From Adiantum capillus-veneris (lineage: Eukaryota; Streptophyta; Polypodiopsida; Polypodiales; Pteridaceae): a DNA stretch of 64,000 bases. Location of the stretch: contig CM043965.1 in NCBI GenBank assembly GCA_014529385.2, positions 10,550,912 through 10,614,911 on the forward strand, in the 5' to 3' direction. Of the stretch, positions 12,490 through 24,416 are shown piece after piece; positions within the stretch are counted from its first letter, which is position 1; each line of letters begins with the position of its first letter. Position numbers and translations under genes: made by a program. The notes beneath the pieces are model-generated. The model saw only the letters and a program-made list of their open reading frames with translations, was not told the origin of the DNA and did not search any database.

Positions 12490-12730
12490 GGGATGGCGAT
12501 GCCATCCCCTGGTTCTCTCCTTTCTCTATGGCAAGCGTAGGTGTAGTAGTGACATCAATTCATGGACTGGCAATGCCGTCCCTTGGTCTTCTCTTTGACA
12601 ATACCCCCTCTGTTTCTCCACGCCTTTCACCCAGCCCTTGTCATCTTTGCCACCACCAAGAAGGTTGTAGCCGTTCTCAAAGGTAACTCCAAGGTCAAAG
12701 GTGTTGTTCATCTCACTCAGGAGGAGGACG
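12490..12730 (+). pseudogene. Cu/Zn superoxide dismutase exon fragment (chloroplast-type)
   Basis: Bases 12652-12730 encode [17 protein letters not shown] followed by [10 protein letters not shown]. This closely matches the start of mature plant Cu/Zn superoxide dismutase, the enzyme that turns superoxide into oxygen and hydrogen peroxide. The match stops after the first base of the Gly codon at 12730 and is followed by GTAAGT, a good splice donor. From memory of plant genes, an intron lies at this place in the chloroplast form. Ser/Pro-rich sequence upstream, with two similar starts (GCGATGCCATCCCC near 12497 and GGCAATGCCGTCCC near 12568), may be transit-peptide remains in a shifted frame. 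No later exon (copper-binding His region) was seen, so this is a gene fragment, either a captured exon or a relic. Confidence 0.8.
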
Positions 12731-12960
12731 GTAAGTATAGTTTCATCCTCCCAGCTCTCCCCACAGAGCTGTGAAGTTTGAACGTCCAATCACATTTAAG
12801 TTTAGCTACTATTAATTAGAGTGAGGAGATCCCCGAATGGATATCCCATGGCATTTATTCACTTTCCTACTAACAAAGCAAATGTTCCTACTTGCTCATG
12901 TTGTTTTGAAGTGCCACGATATGCAGCAAACTTACATCGTCACCGAGAGCACCCAATTGT

Positions 12961-13114
<154 letters not shown>

Positions 13115-13157
13115 TGGGAGGTCTAAATACCTAGCAGTTGTAGGTTCTGCTTTTGTA

Positions 13158-13278
13158 TCCTTCCCACCTAGGTGATCTACTCCTTCCCACGTGATCAATA
13201 GCAGCTAGCATGCCGCTTTCATCTCCTTGCCACCTAGGTGATCTTCTCCTTCCCACGTATCAAAAGTAGCTCACCAAC
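13158..13278 (+). repeat. Local direct duplication, about 70-bp period
   Basis: CCACCTAGGTGATCT...CTCCTTCCCACGT occurs twice in a row. It is one of many short tandem duplications in this window. Confidence 0.8.
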
Positions 13279-13290
13279 AACAATGGTCTC

Positions 13291-14791
13291 TGTAACGATT
13301 AATGCACTAGTAACTTGTGTGTAGCGGAAATTGATAACATAGTGAGCATTCCATTAAGAATAGGTTCCTAATGATGAGCATAGAAAGAGTACTTAGTTTG
13401 AGAAAGCAGCATAGCAATTTACACCTAGCTAATTTGGCATAGACAATACTTGAAAAGAGAGAGAAATAGAACAATTGACAACAGTTGAGGACGGGATTTA
13501 CATAGAGCCGGTCCCCCCTCCAAAAAGGCTTTGTATTATAGCTTCTCCCATCAAAGGAGAATTTTTTACAATACAATATTTGTGTTCCTTGACAAAATGT
13601 GTTGATGCAATGAAGATGGGAGCTTTATGCACCAAAACTATGCTTGAAAAACGCACCTAGTGTCCCTAGTGTCAGTCCCAAGACCTCACACACCTTCAAA
13701 AGTGGTGAGAGCTAGCAGGGAATGAGGAAAGATTCAGAGGAAGACGATATATCTTACGAAAAAGAAGTATTCTCCTCACATAATTACTCTAAGATCATAG
13801 ATTAGCTTAGTAATTAGCATGGTAGAGGATATGAACATGCCATTGAAGCTTGGCTCTTGGTTGGATTTGCATTCCATGGCCAAGAGTTGTTGGTGTATGC
13901 CTCTACTTCTCAATGCTTGGAGAAGGAGATGGAGTTCTTCTTGCACACATGAGTTGTGTGTGTGTGTGTGTGTGTAGCAATGTGTTGGTAAAAAATGCAG
14001 CCCCTCTCTCTTCTTGGTCGACCCCTCCTACCACTTACTCTTGCTGGTCTCCCATTGGCTCCTACAAAGCTTAGCCAATCACAAATTAGAAGCATAATTG
14101 ATAGCCTTGTGGCATGTGTCCCTCTTTTCCCTTTTGTGAGAGCTTTAGGTAATTAAAATAATTTAGTAAACTCTCATTGGACCTTTTAGTCTTCTGGCCG
14201 ATAGGAATCAGGCCATTCGGCTGCTTGATGCTCATTGGACCCCTTGGTAGACTGTGCAATAGTCTTTTGGGGAGCTTAATTTCTATTGATTATTTTATCA
14301 AGTATTTTAAAATTAATTAGACTAATTTTACTCTAGCCTAATTCTCATTGGTCCACCTCTATGGCCATCCAATAGGATTTGAGGGAAGATTGGGGGCAAC
14401 TGGACTAGGAGTCTGCTATGTGTCCAGTATTCCCTTTGGGGGAAGGTTTGGAGTGTGTGGGTGTATGTGTGTGTTTCTCTCTCCTCCCCTACTCTTAGGG
14501 CTCACCCCCTCCTTGATAGGGATGTGGGAAGAACGTTGAGTCTTCCCACCACCATTTAATTTTCCCGGCTTTGACCATTTGGACTTTTTAATTAACATTT
14601 TTGGAACCTTAGCCTATGGAAGTCTTAATGGAGCTAAACCTTAGGTCTTTTAAGCTCCATTGATGCACATTTATCTTTTGCAAATTATCCCCATTTGGAT
14701 CCCTATTTTCCCTCCTTTGGATCCCTATTGAGACGGTCTGGTAGCCTTACCAATATTCTAGCTTTAACCTCCAATATTAGTTTTTGTGACA
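13291..14791 (-). repeat. 3' LTR (1501 bp) of the second chromovirus
   Basis: On the minus strand it begins TGTCACAAAAAC at 14791 just after the polypurine tract and ends GTTACA at 13291. Bases 13291-14160 match 19278-20149 with scattered differences. It includes a TG repeat near 13950-13975. Confidence 0.85.
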
Positions 14792-14806
14792 TTACCTCTC
14801 TCTTGA
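14792..14806 (-). other. Polypurine tract
   Basis: The minus strand reads CAAGAGAGAGGTAA directly before the LTR start TGTCAC. It closely resembles the tract at 2775-2787. Confidence 0.7.
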
Positions 14807-15189
14807 AATCATAGTCGTCCTTGACTATGAGGTAGAGAAGATAAAATCTAGTCATTTGTATGTTTGCTAGTGGGTAGAGGATCCCTATTTTACCCTACGA
14901 CACTGTTCCAGAATGGCTAGTCCATTTGGTGCTTGAGTGCCTTAGCTGCCGCAAGCATGTCTGCACATTAGTCCGTATCAATCTTCCATAGTAGAGTGAC
15001 AAGCTCTACTTGGTGTTCGGGAGACGTCGTCGCCACAAACATGATCCTAAGCATGCATACTTATTAACATTTGTGCACAATAAATAAAAAGAGAGTCTTA
15101 TAAGACAGGATCTTTGTTTATTTATACGTATTTACATTTGCTTACTCTAAGGAATCATTGTAAGCATTGACAAGGTTTAGGTTATCCTT

Positions 15190-17914
15190 TAATTGTATGC
15201 CTTGCATCCATCTAGCGTCTTCAAAAGGATAATTTTTAAACTTGATAAGATATTGTCAGATAGTCTTACCGCCTCTCAATACCTTGTCTTCATGTTGGAG
15301 AATGGACGCGGGTTGCAACACCTCTTCTTGGTCCTCGATCTCCGGTGGGTCTTCAATGGTTGCTTCTTGAGGTGGATGTCCTTTGTAAGGCTTTAGTAGG
15401 CTCACATGGAAAGCATTGTGTATGAGCCAATGGTTGGGCAACTTGAGTTGATAGGTCATCTCATTGATTGGCCTAAGAATCTGAAAGGGACCATAGTACC
15501 TTTTTGCTAACTTAGCATAGTACTTTTGGTGTCCTGTAGGATTCTTGCCCATTGTATGCCTTAATCGAGCCTTGGGAAACTTAAGCAAGATCCAATCATT
15601 TTTTTAAAGGCTAGAGCTCTTCTATGCTTATCAGTTGTAGCCTTTTGCCTTTCCTGAGAGATAGAAATAACATCATTAATCTTTTGGAAATATTCTTGTA
15701 GGTCTTGACTATATTCATATGCAGCAAAGATCCTCCCATGTACCTTGAGTAGCAACAAACTTTTTTATCTTCCCTCTATTACCTCAAAAGGTGCTTTTCC
15801 CGTGGCATATGTGCAGTGTTACTGTAAGCATACTCCACTAAAGGTAAGTACTTCTCCCATTGGGACTTTTGATCTACTTTAGTGACATAAGCTTTTAGTA
15901 CATCAAGGATTGTTAACTATTTCACTTTGGCCATCCGTTTGTGGGTGATAGGCTGAAGAGAAGTTTAGCCTTGTACCTAAATTCTCAAAGAGACCCTTCC
16001 AAAAATTATTGGTCATTCTAGGATCTCTATCCAACACTATGGCAATTGGCAAGCCGTGGTACTTGAAGATTTGTGATATAAAGAGGGTTGCCATTTGATG
16101 GGCCTTGGTAGTCTTTTTGACAGGTATGAAATGTGCTTGTTTGCTACACCTGTCTACTATCGTCCATATTCCTGGATAGACTTGGGCAATCCAAAGATAA
16201 AATCCATGGATATGCTCTCCCATGATTAATTAGGGATTGCCAAAGGATGAAGCAATCCAGATTGCTTCCCTCTGTCAAACTTCGTCTTTTGGCATACCAC
16301 ACATTTTGAAACATACTCTTATATGTTTGCTTTCATGGAAGGTTGAAACAATCCAGTTTGCTTCCCTCTATCAAACTTCGTCTTTTGGCATACCACACAT
16401 TTTGAAACATATTCTTCTGTGTTTGCTTTCATGGTAGGCGATTAGAAGTTTGTTTCTATCCCTTTTAGGGTAGACTGAATCCCTCTATGCCCCGCATAAG
16501 GAGGAGCACGAGATTCATACATTACTTTCTCACGCAGTGAGTTAGTAACGCATAGTCTATTGCCATAGAGAAGATAACCATCTTGTCAGGTAAATGGTTC
16601 TTCCTTCTTCCCTAGTGAAAGGGCTAAAATCACATCTCTAAAATCGAGATCGATAGCGTACTCATCTATCATAGAAGATAGATCATTGTGAGTTGCTATG
16701 GATACCGCACTCACTCTCAGTCGTCTTGAGAGTGCATCGGCCACTTGATTATCATTTGCGAGCAATGTGAGAAATATGAAAATGAAATTGCGAAAGGAAA
16801 TTTGCCCATTTAATTTGTTTGTCGGAGAGCTTGGTCTGCGTCCTGAAGTACTTAAGGCTTTGGTGATCCGTTCGCAGTATGAAAGGAGTCCCCAATAGAT
16901 AGTGCTTCCACGGTCTAGAGCATGTAGAACTGCTAAGAGTTCCTTCTCATATATCCCTAGAGCTTTCTCAATAGGGTTGAGCCTTGAATTTTGTAGGCTA
17001 TGGCATGCCCGTCTTGTAGCAAAACAGCTCCAAGGCAATCACCACATGCATTGTATTGGACCTCAAATGGCTTTGAGAGATCTGGTAGTGTAAGCACAGG
17101 TTGAGACATAAGCTTCTCTTAAGATTTTTGAAAGAATTGTTCTCCTTGGTGGACCATATATACCTAACGTTTTTCTTTGTTAGGTCATGTAATGGTCCCG
17201 CAATTTGTGAGAACTTTTATATGAAGCGTCTATAGTATGCACACATACCTATAAAGCTTCTTAGTTCATGCAAATTCCTTGGATTAGGCCATCCTTTTAT
17301 TGCCTCTAACTTTGATGGATCCATTTGGATGCCATCTTGAGAGATAATGTTACCTAAATACTGAATCTCTTGTAAGAAAAATTCACTTTTCTTTTGATTA
17401 ATATAAAGCTTATTCTCTTGTAAAACTTGAAAGATCACCTGGAGGTGTTGCTTGTGTTCGTCTAATGAATTAGAGTAGATGATTATATCATCAAAGAACA
17501 ATCCAGCAAAGGTTTGGTGAGGCACGAATAGCTTCTCCATCAGGCGCTTAAATGTGGCTGGTGCATTGGTCAAGCCAAAAGGCATGACAATGTACTTGTA
17601 AAGACCAAACGTAGTGAGAAATGCGGTCTTTACAATGTCTTGATTAACTATCCTTATTTGATGGTAGCCATTTTTTAGGTCAATCCTACTAATGTAGGTC
17701 AACCTACAGGAGTCGACCCCTATAGTTTATCAAATAGGTCTTCTACCCGTGGAACGGGGAACCTATTCTTGATAGTGATCCTATTTAGTGCTCTGTAGTC
17801 GACACTCATACGATATGTGCCATCTTTCTTTTGCACTATTAACACTGGTGAAACAAATGGAGACGAGCTAGGCCTAGCCATGACTTTCTCAACCAACTCA
17901 TGCACTTGCCGCAT
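15190..17914 (-). pseudogene. Chromovirus pol remnants (RT, RNase H, integrase, chromodomain)
   Basis: RT pieces occupy 17914-17720 ([20 protein letters not shown]) and 17702-17217, with the catalytic motif FFDD instead of the usual YVDD or FVDD (near 17495). RNase H follows (ADALSRRL near 16740), then integrase (KQAHFIPVKK, DRDPRMTNNF, and HPQTDGQSE near 15930). The C-terminal part has RYYGPFQI and [13 protein letters not shown]. The chromodomain (YLIKFKNYPFEDARWMQ) lies at about 15195-15250, after a TGA. Several stops and frameshifts break the frame, and a 95-bp tandem duplication sits inside integrase. It cannot make active enzymes. Confidence 0.92.
16254..16440 (+). repeat. 95-bp tandem duplication inside integrase
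   Basis: CAATCCAG...TTGCTTCCCTC to GTTTGCTTTCATGG appears twice with about 95-bp spacing and a few differences. It interrupts the chromovirus integrase. Confidence 0.85.
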
Positions 17915-17941
17915 AATCTCCTGTTGTTGAGCTTGAGAACC

Positions 17942-19270
17942 TCAATATGGAGGTTTATTAGGCGGTGAGCTTCTTGGAAGAAGTTCAATTGCATGGTCGT
18001 CATCCCCTCGTTTGGGACGTAGCTCACAAGGGATGTCGTCAATAAAAACATCTTGGAATCCCTTGAGGAAATTGGATAACTCTAATTCCTTTTGATTGTT
18101 TATAGCTTCTTTTGCTAAAGCATCAGGTTCATTTTGAGAATCTTTAACAAAAATCATGTACACAAAAATAGAGCTCTTTATTGACTTATTGAAAGCTTGC
18201 TTATGTACAATGGGTATGGTGCTACCCAGATCCTTAGCATCTATGTACATATCTTTTTCCCTGAACCTAAAGTAGATTGGTCTTTCAGGGAATTTAACAT
18301 TGGCAGTCAAGCAATCAAACCATGGTGCCCCTAGGATTACATCCTCATGCTTGAGAGGAGAGATGAAGAAATCCTCCTTGTCCACATAACTTTGGACATG
18401 GAGCCTCAATTTCCTAATTAAGAAAGTGATTGAGGCTTCTTGCCCCTTGAAAGCACCATCGGCTGGTAGGACATCTCCCATCTCATAGGCTTGGATGCCT
18501 AGTTTGCTGGCCAACTCTGTGGATATGAAATTGTGAGTAGAACCAAGGTCAAAGAGAATGAAAGAATCATATTCTCTTACCTTTTCCCAAGCATGACATA
18601 GATGAGATCCTTTGTGATGAGCATCCTCTTCTTGAATCTCGACCAAGGTAGCTCTAGGAGGCTCATTATGTGTATTCTTGTGGGGGCAATCATGATAGGC
18701 ATGCCCTTGCTCCCCGCACTTGAAACAACAATTATCTTTTTGATAACACTCTAGCTCTTCAGGAAAGAGTTTATTTTTGCCTTTATAAACTCCATTTTCC
18801 TTAGCTTTGTTGTTGTTGGCATTGCCTTTGGGAGACTTTTGGACTTTGTCCTTCCCCTTAGGCTCGTTACAGTCCTTGTTTTCCATGGGCTTAAGGTTTC
18901 TCTTAGCCCCTTGTTGGAAGCTGGTTCTTGAAGCCACCATGATATGGTGTATGATCGCAAATATGGTGCATGGCCTCAGATAAACCACATTGTTTTTGCT
19001 CTCCAAAATCCATCTTTTTGTAGCAGTGGCTTTGAGATGTAAATCCCAAAACTTGTCTACATGTTTGTGAATAGATTCGTAGGGAGAGAGCTTCAATCTT
19101 TTCCATTTGGGTGAGTACGTGGGTTCTCCTTTGGGAGGGAGATGCCTCATCGAGTAGTAAATTTTTGAGCCCTTTGTACGGATCCTCCTTTTCTTCCCAT
19201 AACACCAACCATTTGTAGCAAGCTTGAGGACCTCTCTTCTTGAGCAAGAAAAGAGAAACCAATAGCTCAA
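17942..19270 (-). pseudogene. Chromovirus gag and protease, decayed
   Basis: The frame shows a CCHC zinc knuckle (CFKCGEQGHAYHDC near 18700) and a retropepsin-like segment (FILFDLGSTHNFIS near 18540, and VILGAPWFDCL near 18320). Gag coats the RNA and protease cuts the polyprotein. The protease motif reads DLGS where DSGS or DSGA is usual. The part before the knuckle is short and split between two frames, so most of the capsid region appears deleted or shifted. Confidence 0.85.
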
Positions 19271-19277
19271 ATACCAA
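19262..19277 (-). other. Primer binding site, iMet-like and degenerate
   Basis: Directly after the 5' LTR end the minus strand reads TTGGTATTTGAGCTATT. This matches the tRNA-iMet site TGGTATCAGAGC except for a few bases. Confidence 0.6.
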
Positions 19278-20149
19278 TGTAACATTTAATGCACTAGTAA
19301 CTTGTGTGTAGCAAAAATTGATAACATAGCGAGTATTTCATTAAGAATAAGTTCCTAATGAGCATAGAAAGAGTACTTAGTTTGAGAAAGCAACATAGCA
19401 ATTTACACCTAGCTAATTTGGCATAGTGGCAATACTTGAAAAGAGAGAGAAATAGAACAATTGACAGCAGCTGAGGACATGATTTACATGGAGCCGGTCC
19501 CCCTCCAAAAAGGCTTTGTATTATAGATTCTCCCATCAAAGGAGACTTTTGTACAATACAATCTTTGTGTTCCTTGACAAAACGTGTTGATGCAATGAAG
19601 ATGGAAGCTTCATACACCAAATTATGCTTGAAAAACACACCTAGTGTCCCTAGCCTCAGACCCAAGACCTCACACACCTTCAAAATGGTGAGAGCTAGCT
19701 GGGAATAAGTAAAGATTGAGAGAAATAAAATATATCTTACGAGAAAGAAGTATTCTCCTCACATAATTACTCTAAGAGCATAGCTTAGATTAGTAATTAG
19801 CATGGTAGAGGAGATGAGCATGCCATTGAAGCTTGGATCTTGGTTGGATTTGCATTCCATGGCCAAGAGTTGTTGGTGTAGGCCTCTACTTCTCAATGCT
19901 TTGAGAAGGAGATGGAGTTCTTCTTGCACACATGAGTTGTGTGTGTGTGTGTGTGTGTGTGTAGCAATGTGTTGGTAAAAAATGCAGCCCTTCTCTCTTC
20001 TTGGTCGACCCCTCCTGCAACTTACTCTTGTTGTCCTCCCATTGGCTCCTGCAAAGCTTAGCCAATCACGAATTAGAAGCACAATTGATAGCCTTGTGAC
20101 ATGTGTACCCCTTTCCCCTTTTATGAGAGATCTAGGTAATTAAAATAAT
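19278..20149 (-). repeat. 5' LTR, truncated (872 of about 1500 bp)
   Basis: It matches 13291-14160 on the same strand. Similarity ends at 20149, where sequence of another gypsy element starts. Confidence 0.88.
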
Positions 20150-20639
20150 TCCACCTTGCCATTAAGATTGCTCTTGCGGTGGTCTCACTAGAAAAGTGAC
20201 CTCCAGCTTGTTCTATAATGGGAATATTCGTCTTCATTTTCACAAAGACGCAAATGTTGATCCTTACCTCTCCGATACAATTGATTCCCCATAAGAGCAT
20301 AGTCTCTTGCTTTTGTTTCAATTGCTCTTTGGCGGAGTTTACTCATATCCTCAAGAAATGTTTGGCTTGATAAGTAAGTAACTAGATAGTTACTCCACTT
20401 AGGGACAAGTGATAATTGGAACAATGTTACATGAGGTATGGATTCTTGTTTCTGACATTGAAGATATTGCTTCACAAATGAATGAACATCCCTCCTCATA
20501 GTTGGCCAAAATACTCCAAGTCTCAAGATTCGTCGCATAGTTTGGTCCTCGCAAAGTGAAGTCCTACTATGGTAATATGTGTTTGACTTAGGTATTGGGT
20601 TTTCTCCTCAGGATTAATGCATAAAAGCAATATTCCATC
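20150..20639 (-). pseudogene. Two consecutive integrase H2C2 zinc-binding modules
   Basis: The minus strand first shows a module with LGVFWPTMRRDV and QYLQCQKQ (near 20520-20450). A linker (LVPKWSNYLVTYL) follows, then the start of a second module: NQLYRRGKDQHLRLC with GGHFSSETTARAIL, ending at the 20149/20150 breakpoint. Each module normally folds around zinc at the integrase N-terminus. Having two in series suggests a duplicated domain or a lineage trait. Frameshifts are present. Confidence 0.65.
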
Positions 20640-22201
20640 TCAATTTATTTTGTACAACCTTCCTGCTAGTAATTGATACATAGCCAATTGCTCAATTAAT
20701 CCAATTGTAATAGGAAGTGGTATTTGCGAATCCACTTGAGCTATGGTCATCAAGGATACCATGTTTTCCGACCATCGAGGTATCATTTCCACGAAGAACA
20801 AATATGCATCTAGTACATCATCGTCTACTCCCTTAGGTGGTTCTCCAAAAACAATCCTTGACAAATGATCTGCTCTTTGATGACTGGTGCCCTTTTTCCT
20901 GACTACAGTGAAATTGAATTCCAAAAGAATGATGAACCATCTTACTATTCTTCCTGTGTTGCCTGGCTTTTTGACCAAGTACAATAAGGCTCAGTGGTCC
21001 ACAAAGAATACAAATTTGTTAGCCAATAGGTAATGTCTATACGTTTTTACGGCATAGATCATTCCTAATCCTTCCCTTTCTGTGGTTGTGTAGTTTTTCT
21101 CTCCCATATTCAACTGTCTGCTAGCATAAGAAATAGGAAAATCAATTTTCTCATCTCTTGGTTGAGCTAGGATACACCCAATGGAAAAATAGGAAGCATC
21201 TACATGTATGTGGAATATCTTATTCCAATCTGGTGCTTTCAATATTGGAGCTGAAGTGAGAGCTTGCTTAAGCTTCATGAAGGATTCTTCACACTCATCA
21301 ATCCATTCAAAGTGTGTAATCAAGCTATACATGGGTTTTGGAAATATAGCGTACATATAAATGAATCGTTTGTAGTATCCACAATGTCCCATGAAGGCTT
21401 TTGACTGTTGCCGGTCTAGGCAAATCAGCAATAACATGAATTTATCCACATCCGCAGCTATGGCATTTTTAGACACTACACGTCCAAGAATTTTTCCTTG
21501 TCTACCCATAAATGTGTACTTCTCAGGATTTAAGAAAATCCTATAAAGTCTACATTTTTTGAATACCTTTTTGAGGTATTCAAAATGATTCAGAATGTAC
21601 ACATAGATTATCCATATATACTTCCAAGAAATTCCAAAGGTATTCTTTAAAAGCATGGCTCATCAATCTTTTTGAATACCTTTTTGAGGTGTTCAAAATG
21701 ATTCAGAATGTACACATAGATTATCCATATATACTTCCAAGAAATTCCAAAGGTATTCTTTAAAAGCATGGCTCATCAATCTTTGAAAGGTGGCAGGAGC
21801 ATTAGTTAACCCAAAAGGCATAACCCTATAGGCAAAAATACCCCATTCAATTGCAAAGGTAGTTTTATTTGATCTTTGGGATCAATCAAAAGTTGATTGT
21901 ATCCCGAAAAGCCATCTAAAAAGCTGTAAGCCTCTTTTCCTGCAACTCGTTCTAAAACATGCTCACTAATTGGAAGAGTAAAGTTGTCTCTAATGGTAGC
22001 TGCATTCACTTTCTTGAGATTGACAAACACCCTTAATTTTCCATTTTTTGCGGGTACTACCACAATTGGAGACACCCAATTTGTGTGTTCAATTTCAAAA
22101 ATGAATTTGGCTTCCTTTAGCTTTTCTATCTCTTCTTTGATCTTCCTGAAAAATGTTTCATTATAAAATGTATGGTCTTTGTCTACTTGGTTTTGCATCA
22201 T
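20640..22201 (-). pseudogene. Gypsy RT and RNase H remnants
   Basis: Segments show the RT palm (KLRVFVNLKKVNAATIRDNF near 22050; FLDGFSGYNQLLIDP near 21910), the thumb (GHCGYYKRFI near 21380), RNase H (IHVDASYFSIGCILAQP near 21200) and the tether (SHQRADHLSRI near 20860). A 113-bp tandem duplication (21561-21786) falls where the RT YxDD motif is expected, and no intact YxDD box is seen. The gene is dead. Confidence 0.85.
21561..21786 (+). repeat. 113-bp tandem duplication in RT
   Basis: GAATACCTTTTTGAGGT to GGCTCATCAATCTTT is present twice, nearly identical. It disrupts the RT frame. Confidence 0.92.
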
Positions 22202-22248
22202 CTCTCATCGATATGGTATGTTAACAGATTTCTGGATCAACACCCTTG

Positions 22249-22595
22249 AGATCCTTATAGACCAAGCAAAGATATCTTGGTACTCTCTCATTAAGCTTAA
22301 CAAAAGCTCTTCTTCTTCTTCCATCAGGTCATTTGAAATGTAGGCAGGTCTAGGCTCTTCTCCTGATTCGGCCAGATCTATCTTTTTTGCATTTTCAGCT
22401 CCTTCGTAGGACTTGCCCTGTTTTTATAGACCAAGCAAAGATATCTTGGTACTCTCTCAGTAAGCTTAACAAAAGCTCTTCTTCTTCTTCCATCAGGTCA
22501 TTTGCAATGTAGGCACAGGTCTAGGCTCTTCTCCTGATTCGGCCAGATCTATCTTTTTTTTGTTTTCAGCTCCTTCGTAGGACTCACCCTGTTTT
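22249..22595 (+). repeat. 169-bp tandem duplication
   Basis: ACCAAGCAAAGATATCTTGG starts at 22261 and again at 22430. Both copies run on through CTCCTTCGTAGGAC with few differences. Confidence 0.92.
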
Positions 22596-23916
22596 TATAG
22601 TTCCTGACAGGTTGTTCAACTATGATTTTTTGGTCTTGGAGAGTATATTTCTTGTAATAAGATGGAACACTCATTACATCTTTACCATCCTCCTCAGTGG
22701 TTTCCATTTCAGTTGTATATATCTCCTTTAGAGCTTTCTTCAACTCTTGATACTTCTTTCTCCGTTCAACTCGTGTCATGGATGAATCCTTGTCCTGGTA
22801 TTTAGGTTTCGCTTGAGTTTCATTTCTTGTTTTTCTCAATGTTTTTTATATTTCTTGCCTCTCGTTTAAAGGATATCTACCAATGATTTTGTCCTTGAGA
22901 CAATCATGTGCATCTATCTGCATAAAAAACTGTATTCTAGTGGAGACTGATGGCATATGTCTAGCTTTCAAGTTTCTTGTGTCTCTTTTTCTTCTATACC
23001 ATTTCTGTCTTCTCAGTTTCTAGTTTGGAAAGTCAAAAAACTTTTCCTCCACTCCTTTCATGAGTAGTTTAGCTCTCACATGTTCTTTTCCTGACCCCAA
23101 ATCATATGAGGTAGCTGAATGTTCTTCTAAATTATCTGTTGCATCATAGTAGAGGTCTGTAAATACTTGTTGAGCTTTCATCAAGTCCTTGAATACTTGA
23201 ATTTTGTCTTCAATGTGAAGGGTTGAGATCATTTGTATGGGAATTATGCCATAGTTATCCTCATTGCAAAATTGAGTAGGCATAGACGTATTTACACATA
23301 CATCCATTGTTGATAAAATTTGAGTCCACTCAAATGGCTCAAACAAATGCTCTAGAAAGGGTTTAGGTACATAGGCTTCATCTGTGCAATCCCTTTCTAA
23401 GATACATTCTTCTTCTTTTAAGCTTCCACTTTCTGATGCTCTGCACATCCAAATAGGTGTGTCTTTGCTCAACCAAGATGGAATCTTAGTTTCAACCGAA
23501 GAGACCGAGTCAAATTCTTGTATGGGTGTTTTCATGACATCTCTATAAGTGTGATCTTTTAGATTAACCCTTGTTATTGATCCCACTTGCTTCAAGTACA
23601 GATACTTGTTTCCCCAATCTCGATAAGTTGTACTTGTCGCTTGAAAGGTCTTTCCAAGATGATTTCATAATTCAGTTTCTTTCCAAAAGTCCACTATGGC
23701 AAAAGTGTGTCGATATTCAATCCCCCAAGAATTAACTACTATCACTTTTTCAAGCAGTCCTAACGGTCTTTCAATGTGTCCATCAGCCAATTGCAATTTC
23801 ATTCGAGTTTGTCTAATGGCTGATTGTCCCCATGATTCCCATATTTCTTTTGTGGCTATGGCTATGCCTGCCCCACTATCCAATATTTCCATGGTTTCTA
23901 TATCATTATATCTCAC
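22549..23916 (-). pseudogene. Gypsy protease and linker region
   Basis: The protease signature EILDSGAGIAIAT lies near 23890-23850. Downstream (23595-23020, then 22839-22549) are acidic or charged segments with no recognised domain that connect protease to RT. Separate frames imply several indels. Confidence 0.7.
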
Positions 23917-24416
23917 TGGAAGGGTTGTGTTTCCTTATTCCCCTTCGTAGTATTCTCCAACTTTGTTCATTGGAACGGATCGAATCTCTTTGTTATCCAA
24001 TTCGTGTTTCAAATTCTTTGTGATTATCCCTGTTATCCCCAGCTAGAGTTTTCTGTAGATCATTCCATAAATATGGTGTAATTTTTAACCGTTCTCCTAA
24101 AGTAAGAGTGCATTGAATTTGTGTAGACATGATTGAATGGATATTGTCTACCCTAGGGTCTATTCCGCTCTTTTTACCTGAGTGGTTTTACAACTATGGA
24201 TTCATCTTCATTATCTCCTAAGTAAGAGGGTAGTGTTTTCAAAGTCAATGGTTTAGACATTCCTGAAGCTTCATATCCGCAAGCCCCATACAAGGATCGT
24301 ACATCCATGTCCATATCAGGAGGTAGATTGTCTAACCAAACTTCCTCTATAGGGATTGACTTCAGAGTTAGTCTCCCATCATTAATCTCTCTAACTTTTT
24401 CCCATAAGTGTCCAGG

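Larger units (their letters stand above)
13291..20149 (-). mobile_element. Ty3/gypsy chromovirus with truncated 5' LTR
   Basis: A 1501-bp 3' LTR (13291-14791), decayed gag-pol and a partial 5' LTR (19278-20149) lie on the minus strand. Matching LTR sequence runs from TGTAAC to GGTAATTAAAATAATT and then stops at 20149, so about 630 bp of the 5' LTR (its U3 part) are missing. The chromodomain at the pol C-terminus and the CCHC knuckle in Gag place it among plant chromoviruses. Only one intact LTR end remains, so the target duplication cannot be checked. Confidence 0.92.

Noticed and set aside
16237-16437. Independent + strand repeat protein
   Set aside because: The repeated peptide is the antisense of a 95-bp duplication in integrase.
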